From NCBI RefSeq assembly GCF_000425625.1, contig NZ_AUDU01000016.1:1-64000 (forward strand): DNA of 64,000 bases, read 5' to 3'. The position numbers were made by a program, and so were the translations under genes. The stretch comes from Stutzerimonas azotifigens DSM 17556 (GTDB lineage Bacteria; Pseudomonadota; Gammaproteobacteria; Pseudomonadales; Pseudomonadaceae). The notes beneath the pieces are model-generated. The model had not been told where the DNA came from, ran no database searches, and saw nothing but the letters and a program-made list of their open reading frames with translations. Below, piece after piece: positions 28,996-39,677 of this stretch; positions within the stretch are counted from its first letter, which is position 1; each line of letters opens with the position of its first letter.

Positions 28996-30015
28996 TCACT
29001 TCCTCGGGTCGAAGGCGTCGCGCGCCGCTTCGCCTATGAACACCAGCAGCGTCAGCATCAGCGCCAGCACCAGGAAGGCGGTGATCCCCAGCCAGGGCGC
29101 CTGGAGGTTGGCCTTGCCCTGCGCCACCAGCTCGCCCAGCGAGGGGGCGCCTGGCGGCAGGCCGAAGCCGAGGAAGTCCAGCGCCGTGAGGGTGCCGATC
29201 GCCCCGGTGAGAATGAAGGGCATGAAGGTCATGGTCGAGACCATGGCGTTCGGCAGGATGTGGCGGAACATGATGGCGCTGTTGCGCATGCCCAGCGCGC
29301 GCGCGGCGCGCACGTACTCGAGGTTGCGCCCGCGGAGGAATTCGGCGCGCACCACGTCGACCAGGCTCATCCATGAGAACAGCAGCATGATGCCCAGCAG
29401 CCACCAGAAATTCGGCTGCACGAAGCTGGCCAGGATGATCAGCAGGTAGAGCACCGGTAGACCGGACCAGATTTCCAGCAGCCGCTGGCCGAGCAGGTCC
29501 ACCCAGCCGCCGTAGAACCCCTGCAGCGCACCGGCGATCACTCCGATGATCGAGCTCAGCACGGTCAGCGTGAGGGCGAACAGCACCGAGATGCGGAAGC
29601 CGTAGATGACCCGGGCGAGCACGTCGCGGCCCTGGTCGTCGGTGCCCAGCCAGTTCTGCCAGGACGGCGGGGCGGGCGCCGGCACCTGCAGGTCGTAGTT
29701 GATGCTCGAATAGTCGAAGGGGATCGGCGGCCAGAGCATCCAGCCGCCCTGTGCGGCGATCAGCTCCTGGATGTAGGGGCTCTTGTAGTTGGTCTGCAGG
29801 GGGAATTCGCCGCCGAAGGTGGTTTCCGGGTAGCGCTTGAGCACCGGGAAGTACCACTCGCCATTCACGTGCACCACGATCGGCTTGTCGTTGGCGATGA
29901 GTTCGGCGCCGAGCGTCAGCACGAAGAGCGCAAGAAACAGCCAGAGCGACCACCAGCCGCGCCGGTTGGCCTTGAACAGGGCGAAGCGGCGCTGATTCAG
30001 GGGGGACAGACGCAT
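28996..30015 (-). CDS. ABC transporter permease (YejE/NppC-like)
   Basis: Inner-membrane permease of 339 residues. TM1 lies near 22-42, then a large periplasmic segment with WLGTDDQGRDVLARVIYG, the signature of the DppC/OppC group. Five more helices follow and the cytoplasmic coupling loop EYVRAARALGM. The start ATG 30015 lies 1 nt after the yejB-like stop and its stop is 1 nt before the ATPase gene, so the operon is tightly packed. The long N-terminal periplasmic insert is typical for YejE. Confidence 0.92.
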   Translation of the reverse strand: MRLSPLNQRRFALFKANRRGWWSLWLFLALFVLTLGAELIANDKPIVVHVNGEWYFPVLKRYPETTFGGEFPLQTNYKSPYIQELIAAQGGWMLWPPIPFDYSSINYDLQVPAPAPPSWQNWLGTDDQGRDVLARVIYGFRISVLFALTLTVLSSIIGVIAGALQGFYGGWVDLLGQRLLEIWSGLPVLYLLIILASFVQPNFWWLLGIMLLFSWMSLVDVVRAEFLRGRNLEYVRAARALGMRNSAIMFRHILPNAMVSTMTFMPFILTGAIGTLTALDFLGFGLPPGAPSLGELVAQGKANLQAPWLGITAFLVLALMLTLLVFIGEAARDAFDPRK

Positions 30016-30016
30016 C

Positions 30017-31090
30017 TCAGACCTCCCTGCTTTCGAAGTCGATGCGCGGATCGACGAAGGTGTAGGTCAGGTCCCCGATGAGCTTGACCAGCAGGCCGAG
30101 CAGAGTGAAGAGGAACAGCGTGCCGAACACCACCGGATAGTCGCGGTTCACCGCGGCCTCGAAACTCAGCAGGCCGAGCCCGTCGAGGGAGAAGATCACC
30201 TCGATCAGCAGCGAACCGGTGAAGAACATGCCGATGAAGGCCGAGGGGAAGCCGGCGATGATGATCAGCATGGCGTTGCGGAAGACGTGGCCGTAGAGCA
30301 CGCGGTTGCGCGACAGCCCCTTGGCGCGGGCGGTCACCACGTACTGCTTGTTGATCTCGTCGAGGAAGCTGTTCTTCGTCAGCAGGGTGAGGGTGGCGAA
30401 GTTGCCGATCACCAGCGCCGTTACCGGCAGCACCAGGTGCCAGAAGTAATCGATGATCTTGCCTCCCAGCGTCAGCTCGTCGAAGTTGTTCGAGGTCAGC
30501 CCGCGCAGCGGGAACCAGTTCCAGTAGCTGCCGCCGGCGAACAGCACGATCAGCAGGATGGCGAACAGAAAGGCCGGGATGGCGTAGCCGACCACGATCA
30601 CCGAGCTGGTCCAGACGTCGAACCGGCTGCCGTGCCGGGTCGCCTTGGCGATCCCCAGCGGGATCGACACCAGGTACATGATCAGCGTGCTCCAGAGCCC
30701 CAGCGAGATGGAGACCGGCATCTTCTCGATGATCAGCTCGGTCACCTTGGCGTCGCGGAAGAAGCTCTCGCCGAAGTCGAACTTGGCGTAGTTGCTGAGC
30801 ATGATCCAGAAGCGCTCGGGCGCGGGCTTGTCGAACCCGTACAGCCGCTCGATCTCGGCGATCAGGTCGGGGTCCAGGCCCTGGGCGCCGCGGTAGCTGG
30901 AGCCGGCGGCGGAGACTTCGGAGCCACCGCCGGCAATGCGGCTGGTGGCGCCCTCGAAGCCCTCGAGCTTGGCGATGGCCTGCTCCACCGGACCGCCCGG
31001 TGCGGCCTGGATGATGATGAAGTTGATCAGCAGGATGCCGAACAGGGTCGGCACGATCAGCAACAGGCGACGAAGGATGTACGCCAGCAT
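30017..31090 (-). CDS. ABC transporter permease (YejB/NppB-like)
   Basis: Inner-membrane permease of 357 residues of the DppB/OppB group, start [20 protein letters not shown] with the first TM helix. The extended periplasmic loop (about 40-130) ends in FDFGESFF, followed by five helices and the EAA loop [21 protein letters not shown]. Pairs with the 28996 permease. It begins 1 nt after the second binding-protein gene. Confidence 0.92.
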   Translation of the reverse strand: MLAYILRRLLLIVPTLFGILLINFIIIQAAPGGPVEQAIAKLEGFEGATSRIAGGGSEVSAAGSSYRGAQGLDPDLIAEIERLYGFDKPAPERFWIMLSNYAKFDFGESFFRDAKVTELIIEKMPVSISLGLWSTLIMYLVSIPLGIAKATRHGSRFDVWTSSVIVVGYAIPAFLFAILLIVLFAGGSYWNWFPLRGLTSNNFDELTLGGKIIDYFWHLVLPVTALVIGNFATLTLLTKNSFLDEINKQYVVTARAKGLSRNRVLYGHVFRNAMLIIIAGFPSAFIGMFFTGSLLIEVIFSLDGLGLLSFEAAVNRDYPVVFGTLFLFTLLGLLVKLIGDLTYTFVDPRIDFESREV

Positions 31091-31091
31091 G

Positions 31092-32969
31092 TCACTGCTC
31101 CGTGGCCGGCTGGTCGCCGTCGGTTGCGGGCGCGTCTTCCGGGTCGAAGGCCGGATCGATGGTCGGCATCGGCTTGTCGGGCTGGCGCCACCAGGTCATC
31201 AGGCCGAGGTCGTGCTCCGGCGTGGTCTGCGGGTGCTGCAGGTGGCTCCAGTAGGCGACCCGCCAGGTCTTGATGTGCCAGTTCGGCACCACGTAGTGGC
31301 CCCAGAGCAGCACGCGGTCGAGCGCGCGGGTGCGGGTCACCAGTTCCTCGCGCGAGTCGGCGCCGATCAGTTGTTCGACCAGGGTGTCGATCGCCGGGTC
31401 GCGCAGGCCGATGAAGTTGCGGCTGCCCGGGTTGTCGGCGCTGGACGAGTGCCAGTACTCGCGCTGCTCGTTGCCCGGCGAGCTGGACTGGCCGAAGCCG
31501 CCGACGATCATGTCGTAGTCGCGCGAGCGCAGCCGGTTGATGTACTGCGAGACGTCGACCCGGCGGATCTCCAGCTCGATGCCGAGGTCGGCCAGGTTGC
31601 GCTTGTACGGAAGCAGTACGCGCTCGAAGTCGGCCTGCACCAGCAGGAACTCGAGCTTCACCGGTTTGCCCTGGGCGTCGACCATGTGGTCGTTCTCGAT
31701 CTTCCAGCCGGCGTCGAGCAGCAGCTTGTAGGCCTGGCGCTGCTGCTCGCGGATGATGCCGTTGGCCTCGGTCACCGGCAGGGAGAAGGGCTTCTCGAAG
31801 ACTTCGTCGGGAATCTTGCCGCGCAGCGGCTCGAGCAGTTTCAGCTCCTCGGGGCCGGGCATGCCGCGCGAGGCCAGTTCGGAGTTGTCGAAGTAGCTGA
31901 GCGTGCGGGTGTAGGCGCCGTTGAACAGCTGGCGGTTCGCCCATTCGAAGTCGAACAGCAGGGCCAGGGCCTCGCGCACCCGGCGATCGGCCAGCAGCGG
32001 CTTGCGGATGTTGAAGATGAAGCCCTGCATGCCCGTGGGATTGTGGTTGCGGATCTCCTCCTTGACGATCCGCCCGTCCTTCACCGCGGGGATGTCGTAG
32101 GCGGTCGCCCAGTTCTTCGCGCTGGTCTCGAGCCAGAAATCGAACTGCCCGGCCTTGAACGCCTGGAGCGCGACCGTCATGTCGCGGTAGTAGTCGTACA
32201 CCAGGGTGTCGAAGTTGTAGAAGCCGCGGGTGACCGCCAGGTCCCTGGCCCAGTAGTCCTTCACCCGCGCGTAGCGGATCGTGCGGCCGGGCTGCACGCG
32301 CTCGACCCGATAGGGGCCGCTGCCCAGCGGGGGTTCGAGGCTGCCGGCGGCGAAATCGCGCTCGGCCCACCAGTGCCTGGGCAGCACCGGCAGTTGCCCG
32401 AGGATCAGCGGCAGCTCCCGGTTGGCGCCATGCTTGAAATCGAAACGGACCTTGTTGGGGGCCTCGGCGACCGCGCGGTCGACGTCCGCGTAATAGGCGC
32501 GGTACTGCGGGGCGCCCTGGCTGATCAGGGTGTCGAAGGTGAAGACCACGTCCTCGGCGGTGATCGGGGTACCGTCATGGAAGCGCGCCTCCGGCCGCAG
32601 GTAAAAGCGAACCCAGCGATTGTCCGGCGCCTTTTCGATCTTCTCGGCGATGAGCCCGTAGACGCTGAAGGGCTCGTCCAGGCTGTTCACGGTCAGGGTG
32701 TCGTAGACCAGGCCGATGTCGTCGGCCGACACGCCCTTGTTGATGAAGGGGTTGAGCGTGTCGAAACTGCCGAAACCCGCCTGGCGCAGGACGCCGCCCT
32801 TGGGAGCGTGCGGATTGACGTAGTCGAAGTGGCTGAAGTCGGCGGGGTACTTGGGCTTTTCGTCGTACAGCGTCAGCGCGTGTTGCGGCGCCGCCTGGGC
32901 GGCGGTCGCGAACGCTACCAGCAGAGCGGTCACCAGCCATGGCAACGGGGTCCGCAGGGTCTTGATCAT
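31092..32969 (-). CDS. Extracellular solute-binding protein, family 5 (NppA2/YejA-like)
   Basis: Periplasmic binding protein of 625 residues. Signal peptide about 1-27 ([19 protein letters not shown]). SBP_bac_5 body with [33 protein letters not shown] and LGSGPYRVE. Start ATG 32969 overlaps the stop of the upstream paralogue (ATGA), and the open frame continuing further upstream is not protein-like. The last 25 residues are an acidic tail ([17 protein letters not shown]). It delivers oligopeptides or peptidyl nucleosides to the permeases. Confidence 0.92.
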   Translation of the reverse strand: MIKTLRTPLPWLVTALLVAFATAAQAAPQHALTLYDEKPKYPADFSHFDYVNPHAPKGGVLRQAGFGSFDTLNPFINKGVSADDIGLVYDTLTVNSLDEPFSVYGLIAEKIEKAPDNRWVRFYLRPEARFHDGTPITAEDVVFTFDTLISQGAPQYRAYYADVDRAVAEAPNKVRFDFKHGANRELPLILGQLPVLPRHWWAERDFAAGSLEPPLGSGPYRVERVQPGRTIRYARVKDYWARDLAVTRGFYNFDTLVYDYYRDMTVALQAFKAGQFDFWLETSAKNWATAYDIPAVKDGRIVKEEIRNHNPTGMQGFIFNIRKPLLADRRVREALALLFDFEWANRQLFNGAYTRTLSYFDNSELASRGMPGPEELKLLEPLRGKIPDEVFEKPFSLPVTEANGIIREQQRQAYKLLLDAGWKIENDHMVDAQGKPVKLEFLLVQADFERVLLPYKRNLADLGIELEIRRVDVSQYINRLRSRDYDMIVGGFGQSSSPGNEQREYWHSSSADNPGSRNFIGLRDPAIDTLVEQLIGADSREELVTRTRALDRVLLWGHYVVPNWHIKTWRVAYWSHLQHPQTTPEHDLGLMTWWRQPDKPMPTIDPAFDPEDAPATDGDQPATEQ

Positions 32970-34798
32970 CGAAGCTTCTCCTGGCTCTTCAGCCACCACG
33001 CGCGCAACCCTAACGCATAAGGGGGCGTGGTGACATGGGCAAATCGGTTGCGATAGGCGATGCGGTGGTAGTCGATGTACCAGTTGGGGATGCTGTAGTG
33101 GTTCCACAGCAGCACCCGATCGATCGCCTTGGCCGCCGCGACCTGCTCGTCGCGGGTCTGCGCCGCGAGCAGCGTGACGAGCAGGTCGTCGACGACGGGG
33201 TTGCGTATGCCGGCATAGTTGCGCCCGCCCTTGACGTCCACCTGGCTGGAATGGAAGTACAGCCACTGCTCCAGCCCGGGGCTCAGGCTCTGCGGCAGCG
33301 TCATCAGGATCATGTCGAAGTCGTACTGGTCGAGCCGGTGCTTGTACTGGGCGCGGTCGACGATCCGCAGGTTCGCTTCGATGCCGATGCGGGCCAGGTT
33401 CTCCGTATAAGGCTGCAGGATTCGCTCAAGGCCCGGATTGACCAGCAGGATCTCGAAGCGCAGCGGGGTGTCCTGGCCGTTGCGCAGGCGCTGCCCGCTC
33501 GGCTTCCAGCCGGCTTCGGCGAGCAGCCCCATGGCGCGCCTGAGCGTCTCGCGGGGAATGCCGCGGCCGTCGGTAACCGGCAGGCGGAACGGCTCGCCGA
33601 ACAGTTCGGCGGGCAGCTGCTTGCGGTACGGCGAGAGCAGCAGCCATTCGCGGCCCTCCGGCTTGCCGGTGGCGGCGAACACGCTGTTGGGGTAATAGCT
33701 CTCGCTGCGTTCGTAGGCGCCGTAGAAGAGGGTCCGGTTGGTCCATTCGAAATCGAACATCAGGCCGAGCGCCTCGCGCACGCGCCGGTCGCCGAAGGGC
33801 GCGCGGCGGCCGTTCATGAACAGTGCCTGGGTCTGGGTGGGGATCTGGTGCGGGATCTCGGCACGGATCACGTCGCCGCGCAGCACGGCGGGGAAGTGGT
33901 AGCCGGTCGCCCAGTTCTTCGCCTGGTGCTCGATATAGAAGTCGAACTCGCCGGCCTTGAAGGCCTGGAAGGCGACCGTGTTGTCGCGGTAGAACTCCAC
34001 CTCGATGCGGTCGTAGTTGTACTTGCCGCGGTTGACCGGCAGGTTGGCGCCCCACCAGTCCTTCACCCGCTGGAACACGATGCGCCGTCCGGGGCGCACC
34101 TCGACGATCCGGTAGGGGCCGCTGCCCAGCGGCGGTTCGAAGGTCGTCGCGGCGAACGCGCGGCCCTGCCAGTAGTGCTGTGGCAGGACCGGCAGCTCGC
34201 CGAGACGCATGATCAGCAGCGGGTTGTCGCTGCGATCGAACACGAAACGGATGCGGTGGCGGTCGAGGATGTCGACGCGCTTGACCCCGGCCAGGTCGGT
34301 CCGGTAGCGCGGGTGGCCGTCGGCGACCAGGGTGCGGTAGGAAAAGGCGACGTCATAGGCCGTGATCGGCTTGCCGTCGTGAAAGCGCGCTTCCGGGCGA
34401 AGGTTGAACACTACCCAGCTGCGATCGTCGCTGTATTCCACCGAGCGGGCGATCAGGCCGTAGCTGGAGGCCGGCTCGTCGCCGGACGGGTCATAGAGGC
34501 CGGTGCCGACCATCAATGGCTCGTTGAATTCGGACACGCCGTAGTCGAGAAAGCCCGGCGTGCCGCTCGGGCTGGTTCCCTTGAAGGTATAGGGATTGAG
34601 CGTGTCGAAGGTGCCGGTGGCCATCAGGCGGACGGTGCCGCCCTTGGGCGCGTCGGGGTCGACCCAGTCGAAATGGGTGAAGCTGGCGGGGTATTTGAGC
34701 GATCCGAACTGTGCGAATCCATGGCTCTGGCTAAGGGCTGCCAGGGCGGGAAAGCTGAGGCTCAGGCTGGTCAGGAGCAGGAAAAGGCGTCGCATCAA
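32966..34798 (-). CDS. Extracellular solute-binding protein, family 5 (NppA1/YejA-like)
   Basis: Paralogue of the next gene, 610 residues, signal peptide about 1-21 (FLLLTSLSLSFPALAAL). Shared motifs include DWVDPDAPKGGTVRL, ARFHDGKPITAYDVAFSYRT and [13 protein letters not shown]. Two tandem binding proteins serving one permease set suggest two ligand ranges. First gene of the five-gene operon; the promoter should lie in the 136-nt gap shared with the divergent HDOD gene. Confidence 0.92.
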   Translation of the reverse strand: MMRRLFLLLTSLSLSFPALAALSQSHGFAQFGSLKYPASFTHFDWVDPDAPKGGTVRLMATGTFDTLNPYTFKGTSPSGTPGFLDYGVSEFNEPLMVGTGLYDPSGDEPASSYGLIARSVEYSDDRSWVVFNLRPEARFHDGKPITAYDVAFSYRTLVADGHPRYRTDLAGVKRVDILDRHRIRFVFDRSDNPLLIMRLGELPVLPQHYWQGRAFAATTFEPPLGSGPYRIVEVRPGRRIVFQRVKDWWGANLPVNRGKYNYDRIEVEFYRDNTVAFQAFKAGEFDFYIEHQAKNWATGYHFPAVLRGDVIRAEIPHQIPTQTQALFMNGRRAPFGDRRVREALGLMFDFEWTNRTLFYGAYERSESYYPNSVFAATGKPEGREWLLLSPYRKQLPAELFGEPFRLPVTDGRGIPRETLRRAMGLLAEAGWKPSGQRLRNGQDTPLRFEILLVNPGLERILQPYTENLARIGIEANLRIVDRAQYKHRLDQYDFDMILMTLPQSLSPGLEQWLYFHSSQVDVKGGRNYAGIRNPVVDDLLVTLLAAQTRDEQVAAAKAIDRVLLWNHYSIPNWYIDYHRIAYRNRFAHVTTPPYALGLRAWWLKSQEKLR

Positions 34799-34934
34799 AC
34801 GGTGGTCCCGCTCCGTGGCGGCGGTCGGTTTACCGGCGGTACAGTATCAGCTTGAACCCGCTGGAAAAAGGCCGCCGGCCTCAGGCAAACTGCCGGCGTC
34901 GAGACGCCCTGAAGTCGGGCGTGAGGTTTGGATC

Positions 34935-36380
34935 TTGAGCGAACGCAGTCATGGCCTGCAGGCGTGGGTTCAGCGGCTGAACGAAGCCGAACTGCCCGCG
35001 CTGGCCATCGTGGTAAGCGACCTTCACCGCCTGACCCAGGAAGCCGATGCCTCGGTACGACAGCTCGCCGACGTGCTGCTGCGCGACGCGGCCCTGACCT
35101 CCAAGGTGCTGCGGGTCGCCAACAGCAGCTACTACAACCCCTCCCAGGAAAACATCAAGACGATTTCGCGGGCCATCGTGCTGATCGGCTTCGACAGCGT
35201 GCGCCTGATCGGTCTGTCGGTCAGCCTGATCGACCAGTTGCTGGCCCGCGCGTCCCGCGAGCAGTTGCAGGAACTGCTGGCCCGCTCGTTCCATGCCGCG
35301 GTTCAGGCACGCAACATCGCCGGCTACGTGCTGGTGCGCGATCAGGAGGAAGTCTTCATCGCGGCCTTGCTGCACGACCTCGGCGAACTCGCCATCTGGG
35401 GCTGCGGGGGCGAGCAGGCGGACGAGCTGGTGGTCGAACTGGCGCGTCCGGGCAGCGAACGCGAAGCGACGGCCCAGCGCGTGCTGGGCACCAGCTTCCG
35501 CCAACTGACCCAGGGGCTCATCAGGAGCTGGAACCTCGGTGATCTCGCCAGCCTGGCGGCTGCCAGCCCAGGCAGCAAGGACCCCGGCGTCCGCGCCGTG
35601 AGCCTCGGTGCGCGGATCAGCCAGGCGGCCCTGGGCGGCTGGGACTGCCCGGCCATGGAGGCGCTGGTGCGGGAAACCGCGGCTTTCACCGGCGTCAGCG
35701 AGGAGGACGCCCTGCAGCAGATCCTCGCCAGCGCCGACGAGGCGATCGACGTCGCCAGGACGTTCGGCGCAGGCCGGCTGTGCGACCTGATCCCGCATAC
35801 CGACCTGGTCCAGATCCGGGTGCAGCAGGAGCAGCGCAAGGCGCGCCTGCTGCAACCCGACCCGGCGCTCACCCAGCGCGCCCTGCAGGACCTGGGCATG
35901 ATGGCGAGCGGCGGCGCCGGGCTGGAGCCGGTGCTCGACAGCGTGCTGGACGGGTTGCACCGCGGCGTCGGGCTCGAGCGGGTGATGCTGGCCGTGCTCG
36001 CCGAGGGGCAGACCAGCTTCCGCGTGCGCCGCGCGGTGGGCGAGGGCACGCAAGGCTGGATGGAAGGCTTCAGGCTGCCGGTGGAGGGCGCGCGCCCGGC
36101 GGACATCTTCAGCTACGTGCTGCGGCAGCGACAGGCCATCTGGATGGGCGTGCCCGCCAGCTACAGCCTGGACGATCTGGTGACCGACGGCATGCGGCAG
36201 GTGCTGGGAAGGGGAATGTTCTTCGTCGCGCCGGTGATGGCCGGAAGCCGTCCGATCGGGGTGCTGTACGCCGACTCGAGGTGTTCGGGGCGGGCGCTGA
36301 AACACGAACAATTCGTTGCGTTCCAGCGCTTCACCCAGCTGACCGGCCGCTGCCTGGAGGCGCTCGGCAAGCCCCGCTGA
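34935..36380 (+). CDS. HDOD domain regulatory protein with C-terminal GAF-like domain
   Basis: Protein of 481 residues. The HDOD domain (about 10-215) has LTSKVLRVANSSYYNPS, TISRAIVLIGFDSVRLIGL and LLHDLGELAIWG, a non-catalytic HD relative common in signalling proteins. The last 150 residues (from LDSVLDGLHRGVGLERVML to IGVLYADS) resemble a GAF sensor domain. The only good in-frame start is TTG 34935 behind GAGG; a nearby ATG (34951) is out of frame. Divergent from the npp-like operon and convergent with mltD (3 nt apart). Its target is unknown. Confidence 0.8.
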   Translation: MSERSHGLQAWVQRLNEAELPALAIVVSDLHRLTQEADASVRQLADVLLRDAALTSKVLRVANSSYYNPSQENIKTISRAIVLIGFDSVRLIGLSVSLIDQLLARASREQLQELLARSFHAAVQARNIAGYVLVRDQEEVFIAALLHDLGELAIWGCGGEQADELVVELARPGSEREATAQRVLGTSFRQLTQGLIRSWNLGDLASLAAASPGSKDPGVRAVSLGARISQAALGGWDCPAMEALVRETAAFTGVSEEDALQQILASADEAIDVARTFGAGRLCDLIPHTDLVQIRVQQEQRKARLLQPDPALTQRALQDLGMMASGGAGLEPVLDSVLDGLHRGVGLERVMLAVLAEGQTSFRVRRAVGEGTQGWMEGFRLPVEGARPADIFSYVLRQRQAIWMGVPASYSLDDLVTDGMRQVLGRGMFFVAPVMAGSRPIGVLYADSRCSGRALKHEQFVAFQRFTQLTGRCLEALGKPR

Positions 36381-36383
36381 TGC

Positions 36384-37937
36384 TCAGTGGGGCAGGTAGA
36401 GCGTGAGCGTCTGGCCCGGTTGCAGCGTCGCGGCGCTGCCCGGGTTCCAGCGCTGAAGGGTGTTCAGGCCGACGTTGAAGCGCTTGGCGATCGCATACAG
36501 CGAATCGCCTTTGCGGACCTTGTAGTAGGTCGCCGGCCGCTCGCTTTGCTCGGTCACCCCCGGCCCCTGCAGGAACAGCGCCTGGCCGACCTTGAGGTTG
36601 CTGCCCGAGAGACGGTTCCAGCGCTGCAGGTTGCGCACCGTGACGTTGTTGTTGCGCGCGATGTCCCAGAGGTTGTCGCCCGGGCGCACCCGGTAGGTGC
36701 GCGGCGTGCTGGCGGTATTGTGCGCGACCGCATGCAGCGCCTGCTGCGTCGTGCCGCCCCCGGCCGGCGCCGGGATGCTCAGCACCTGGCCGATGTCCAG
36801 CCGGTCGCTGCGCAGGCGGTTGATGTCCTTGATGATGTTGACGCTCAGGTTGTAGCGGTTGGCGATGGCGCCAAGGCTGTCGCCGGGGCGCACGCGATAT
36901 TCCTGCCAGTCCACCAGGTCCTGCGGCTTCATCAGCGCCAGGTTGGCCTCGAGCATCTCGGCCTTGTCCAGCGGCACGAGCAGGTGCTGGGGGCCGTCCA
37001 GCGTGATGCGGCGAGTGAAGGCCGGGTTGAGCTGGAACAGCTCGTCCTCGTCGAGGTCGGCGAGCTTGGCCACCCGCGCCAGATCCATCCGGTGCTTGAG
37101 CGGGATGACTTCGAAATAGGGTTCGTTGGCGATCGGGTCGAGCGAGATGCCGTAGGCATCCGGCGTGTTGACCATCTGCGAGACCGCCAGGAGCTTGGGC
37201 ACGTAGTCCTGGGTTTCCTTCGGCAGGCGCAGGTTCCAGTAGTCGGTCGGCAGCCCGGCGCGCTGGTTGCGCTCGATCGCCCGGCTGACCGTGCCTTCGC
37301 CGGCGTTGTAGGCCGCCAGGGCCAGCAGCCAGTCGCCGTTGAACATGTCGTGCAGGCGCTGCAGGTAGTTCAGCGCCGCGTTGGTCGAGGCGATCAGGTC
37401 GCGCCGCCCGTCGTACCAGCGGGTCTGCCGCAGGTTGTAGTGCAGGCCGGTCGAGGGAATGAACTGCCAGAGCCCGACCGCGTGCGCCCGTGAGTAGGCG
37501 AGTGGATTGAAGGAGCTCTCGATCAGCGGAAGCAGCGCCAGTTCCAGCGGCATGTCGCGCTCTTCGAGCTGCTCGACGATGTAGTGCAGGTAGGGCGCGC
37601 CGCGCTCGCAGGCGACCTCGACGTTGGACGGGTTGCTGGCGTAGAGCAGGCGCTGCTGCTCGATGCGCGGGTTGCTGCCCAGGTAGTCCTGCAGCGCGAA
37701 GCCGTCGCGCATGCGATCCCAGACGTCTTCACGGACCACGGGCACGGCCGCGCTGGTCAGCCACTCGGGCTCCTGCTCGACCTGATTGCCCAGGGTGCCG
37801 ACGCGCGCGGGCGTGGCCTGATCCTGGATTCCGTTGCTCTGGCAGCCGGCGAGGGCGATGCAGAGGGCTAGGGCCGTGGCCCGTCCAGAGGCTGCCAAGG
37901 CGTCTGGACCGCGGCGTTCCTTTCGGGCTGGCGGCAT
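36384..37937 (-). CDS. mltD: Membrane-bound lytic murein transglycosylase D with LysM repeats
   Basis: Outer-membrane lipoprotein of 517 residues that cleaves peptidoglycan glycan chains. Lipobox ALAGC gives an acylated Cys about 30. The SLT catalytic domain (about 110-250) has LPLIESSFNPLA with the catalytic Glu, AVGLWQFIPSTG and ALAAYNAGEGTV. Three LysM peptidoglycan-binding repeats follow (YRVRPGDSLGAIANRY, YRVRPGDNLWDIARNN, YKVRKGDSLYAIAKRF). Start ATG 37937 was chosen because the signal sequence begins there. Gene order mltD-gloB is as in P. aeruginosa. Confidence 0.95.
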   Translation of the reverse strand: MPPARKERRGPDALAASGRATALALCIALAGCQSNGIQDQATPARVGTLGNQVEQEPEWLTSAAVPVVREDVWDRMRDGFALQDYLGSNPRIEQQRLLYASNPSNVEVACERGAPYLHYIVEQLEERDMPLELALLPLIESSFNPLAYSRAHAVGLWQFIPSTGLHYNLRQTRWYDGRRDLIASTNAALNYLQRLHDMFNGDWLLALAAYNAGEGTVSRAIERNQRAGLPTDYWNLRLPKETQDYVPKLLAVSQMVNTPDAYGISLDPIANEPYFEVIPLKHRMDLARVAKLADLDEDELFQLNPAFTRRITLDGPQHLLVPLDKAEMLEANLALMKPQDLVDWQEYRVRPGDSLGAIANRYNLSVNIIKDINRLRSDRLDIGQVLSIPAPAGGGTTQQALHAVAHNTASTPRTYRVRPGDNLWDIARNNNVTVRNLQRWNRLSGSNLKVGQALFLQGPGVTEQSERPATYYKVRKGDSLYAIAKRFNVGLNTLQRWNPGSAATLQPGQTLTLYLPH

Positions 37938-38035
37938 TGGCTGAGGGGTTCCCCTGGGTGCGAAGTGCGGCGATTCTAGGAATCGCTTCCGGGGAGGGTC
38001 AAGCGCAACGCCTCCTTTTTGGGCATTGGTTGGCT

Positions 38036-38815
38036 TTAGAACCGGTCCTTCCACTGCCGCAGCGCGGCGAATGCCTGCAGCGGCGTATCGCACTCCGTTC
38101 CCGCCTGGGCCGCCGCCGCGGCCTGCACCTGCGGCAGGTCGCAACGCAGGAAGGGGTTGGTCTCGCGCTCGAGGGCGAGGTCGCTCGGCAGGGTGATGGC
38201 GCCCGCCTCGCGCAGCCGCGAGACTTCTTCGGCGCGCTGCGCCAGCGCCCGGTTGCCCGGCTCCACGGCGCGGGCGAAGCGCAGGTTGCCCTGGGTGTAT
38301 TCGTGCGTGCAGTAGACCCGGGTCTCGGCCGGCAGCGCGGCGAGGCGCTGCAGCGAGTGGTGCATCTGCTCGGCGGTGCCCTCGAACAGCCGACCGCAGC
38401 CGCCGGCGAACAGCGTGTCGCCGCAGAGCAGCCACGGCCGTTCGTGGTCGGGATGGAAGTAGGCGATGTGGCCGAGCGTGTGCCCGGGCACCTCGATGAC
38501 CTCGAGCCGGCAGCCGAGCACCTCGATCCGCTGGCCGTCGTCGAGCGCGACATCGCGCGCCGGGATCTTTTCCCTGGCCGGGCCGTAGACGGTCGCGCCG
38601 GTGGCCTGCTTGAGGGCCGCCACGCCGCCGACGTGGTCGTGGTGGTGGTGGGTGACCAGGATGTCGCTCAGTCGCCACCCCGGATGGCTATCCAGCCAGG
38701 CCAGTACCGGCGCGGCATCGCCCGGGTCGACCGCAACGCACTGCCGCCGCTCGTTGTCCTTGAGAAGCCAGATGTAGTTGTCGGTGAACGCGGGAAGAGC
38801 TTCGATCTGCAGCAT
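38036..38815 (-). CDS. gloB: Hydroxyacylglutathione hydrolase (glyoxalase II)
   Basis: Metallo-beta-lactamase fold hydrolase of 259 residues that releases D-lactate from S-lactoylglutathione in methylglyoxal detoxification. Metal ligands: [30 protein letters not shown], and the glutathione-binding [13 protein letters not shown]. Typical length and C-terminal NPFLRC. Transcribed divergently from the methyltransferase gene at 38913. Confidence 0.95.
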   Translation of the reverse strand: MLQIEALPAFTDNYIWLLKDNERRQCVAVDPGDAAPVLAWLDSHPGWRLSDILVTHHHHDHVGGVAALKQATGATVYGPAREKIPARDVALDDGQRIEVLGCRLEVIEVPGHTLGHIAYFHPDHERPWLLCGDTLFAGGCGRLFEGTAEQMHHSLQRLAALPAETRVYCTHEYTQGNLRFARAVEPGNRALAQRAEEVSRLREAGAITLPSDLALERETNPFLRCDLPQVQAAAAAQAGTECDTPLQAFAALRQWKDRF

Positions 38816-38912
38816 GTCCGGGTCGCCAAGTCAGTGACAAAGGGGCATCCTAGCAAAGGATCGGCAATCGGATCGCTACCCGTCCGAATCCACCGTCCGA
38901 GGAGGAAATGCG

Positions 38913-39659
38913 ATGAGCGACGCACATCCCGACGAGAAATGGCTGGAGCTGACGCGACAGGCCCGCGCCTGGTTCGACGGTCCGCTGGGCCGTCAGCTGC
39001 TGCAGCAGGAGCGCCCCCTGATCGAGCGCGAACTGGCCCGCTGTTTCGGCAGTTACCTGATCCACTACGCGCCTTGCGCCGAGGCGCTGATCGAGCCGGA
39101 GAAGATCAAGCGCACCGTCCGTCTGGGCGCGCCGCTGCCCGGCAACGAGATCGCCTGCGACGAACGGGCCTGGCCGCTGGGCGAGCACGCGGCCGACGCG
39201 GTGGTGCTGCAGCATGGCCTGGACTTCAGCCTGTCGCCCCATGCGCTGCTGCGCGAGGCGGCGCGCAGCGTCCGCCCGGGCGGGCACCTGCTGATCGTCG
39301 GCCTGAACCCCTGGAGCCTGTGGGGCGCGCGCCGGGCGATGTCGCGCGAGGCCCTGCGCCAGGCGCATTGCTTCGGCGCGTCGCGCGTCGGCGACTGGCT
39401 GAACCTGCTTGGTTTCGCACTGGAGAATCGACGGTACGGGTGCTATTGTCCGCCGCTTTCTTCGAGCCAATGGCAGTCGCGCCTGGAACGGGTGGAAGCC
39501 CTGGGGCAGCGGATGCAGACGCCGACCGGCGGCTTCTACGTGCTGGTCGCCCGCAAACTGATGGTCGGTTTGCGGCCCCTGCGCCAGCCGCCGCGACAGC
39601 GGGTCGGCAAGCTCATTCCCATGCCGGTCGCCAAGATCAGCCGGCGCAACCTGAAATAG
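38913..39659 (+). CDS. Class I SAM-dependent methyltransferase
   Basis: Protein of 248 residues between gloB and rnhA, the position of PA1814 in P. aeruginosa. The methyltransferase_11-like core has ADAVVLQHGLDFS and the post-core strand RPGGHLLIVGLNPWS; the N-terminal half lacks a clear GxGxG SAM loop (NEIACDERAWPLGE is in its place). Start ATG 38913 follows GAGGAGG. Substrate unknown. It is 18 nt before rnhA and probably co-transcribed. Confidence 0.8.
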   Translation: MSDAHPDEKWLELTRQARAWFDGPLGRQLLQQERPLIERELARCFGSYLIHYAPCAEALIEPEKIKRTVRLGAPLPGNEIACDERAWPLGEHAADAVVLQHGLDFSLSPHALLREAARSVRPGGHLLIVGLNPWSLWGARRAMSREALRQAHCFGASRVGDWLNLLGFALENRRYGCYCPPLSSSQWQSRLERVEALGQRMQTPTGGFYVLVARKLMVGLRPLRQPPRQRVGKLIPMPVAKISRRNLK

Positions 39660-39677
39660 CGGAGCCCGCCCCCTGCG

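Noticed and set aside
30936-33020. Plus-strand 694-codon frame opposite the transporter genes
   Set aside because: Antisense shadow of the permease and binding-protein genes, which have clear signal peptides and motifs.
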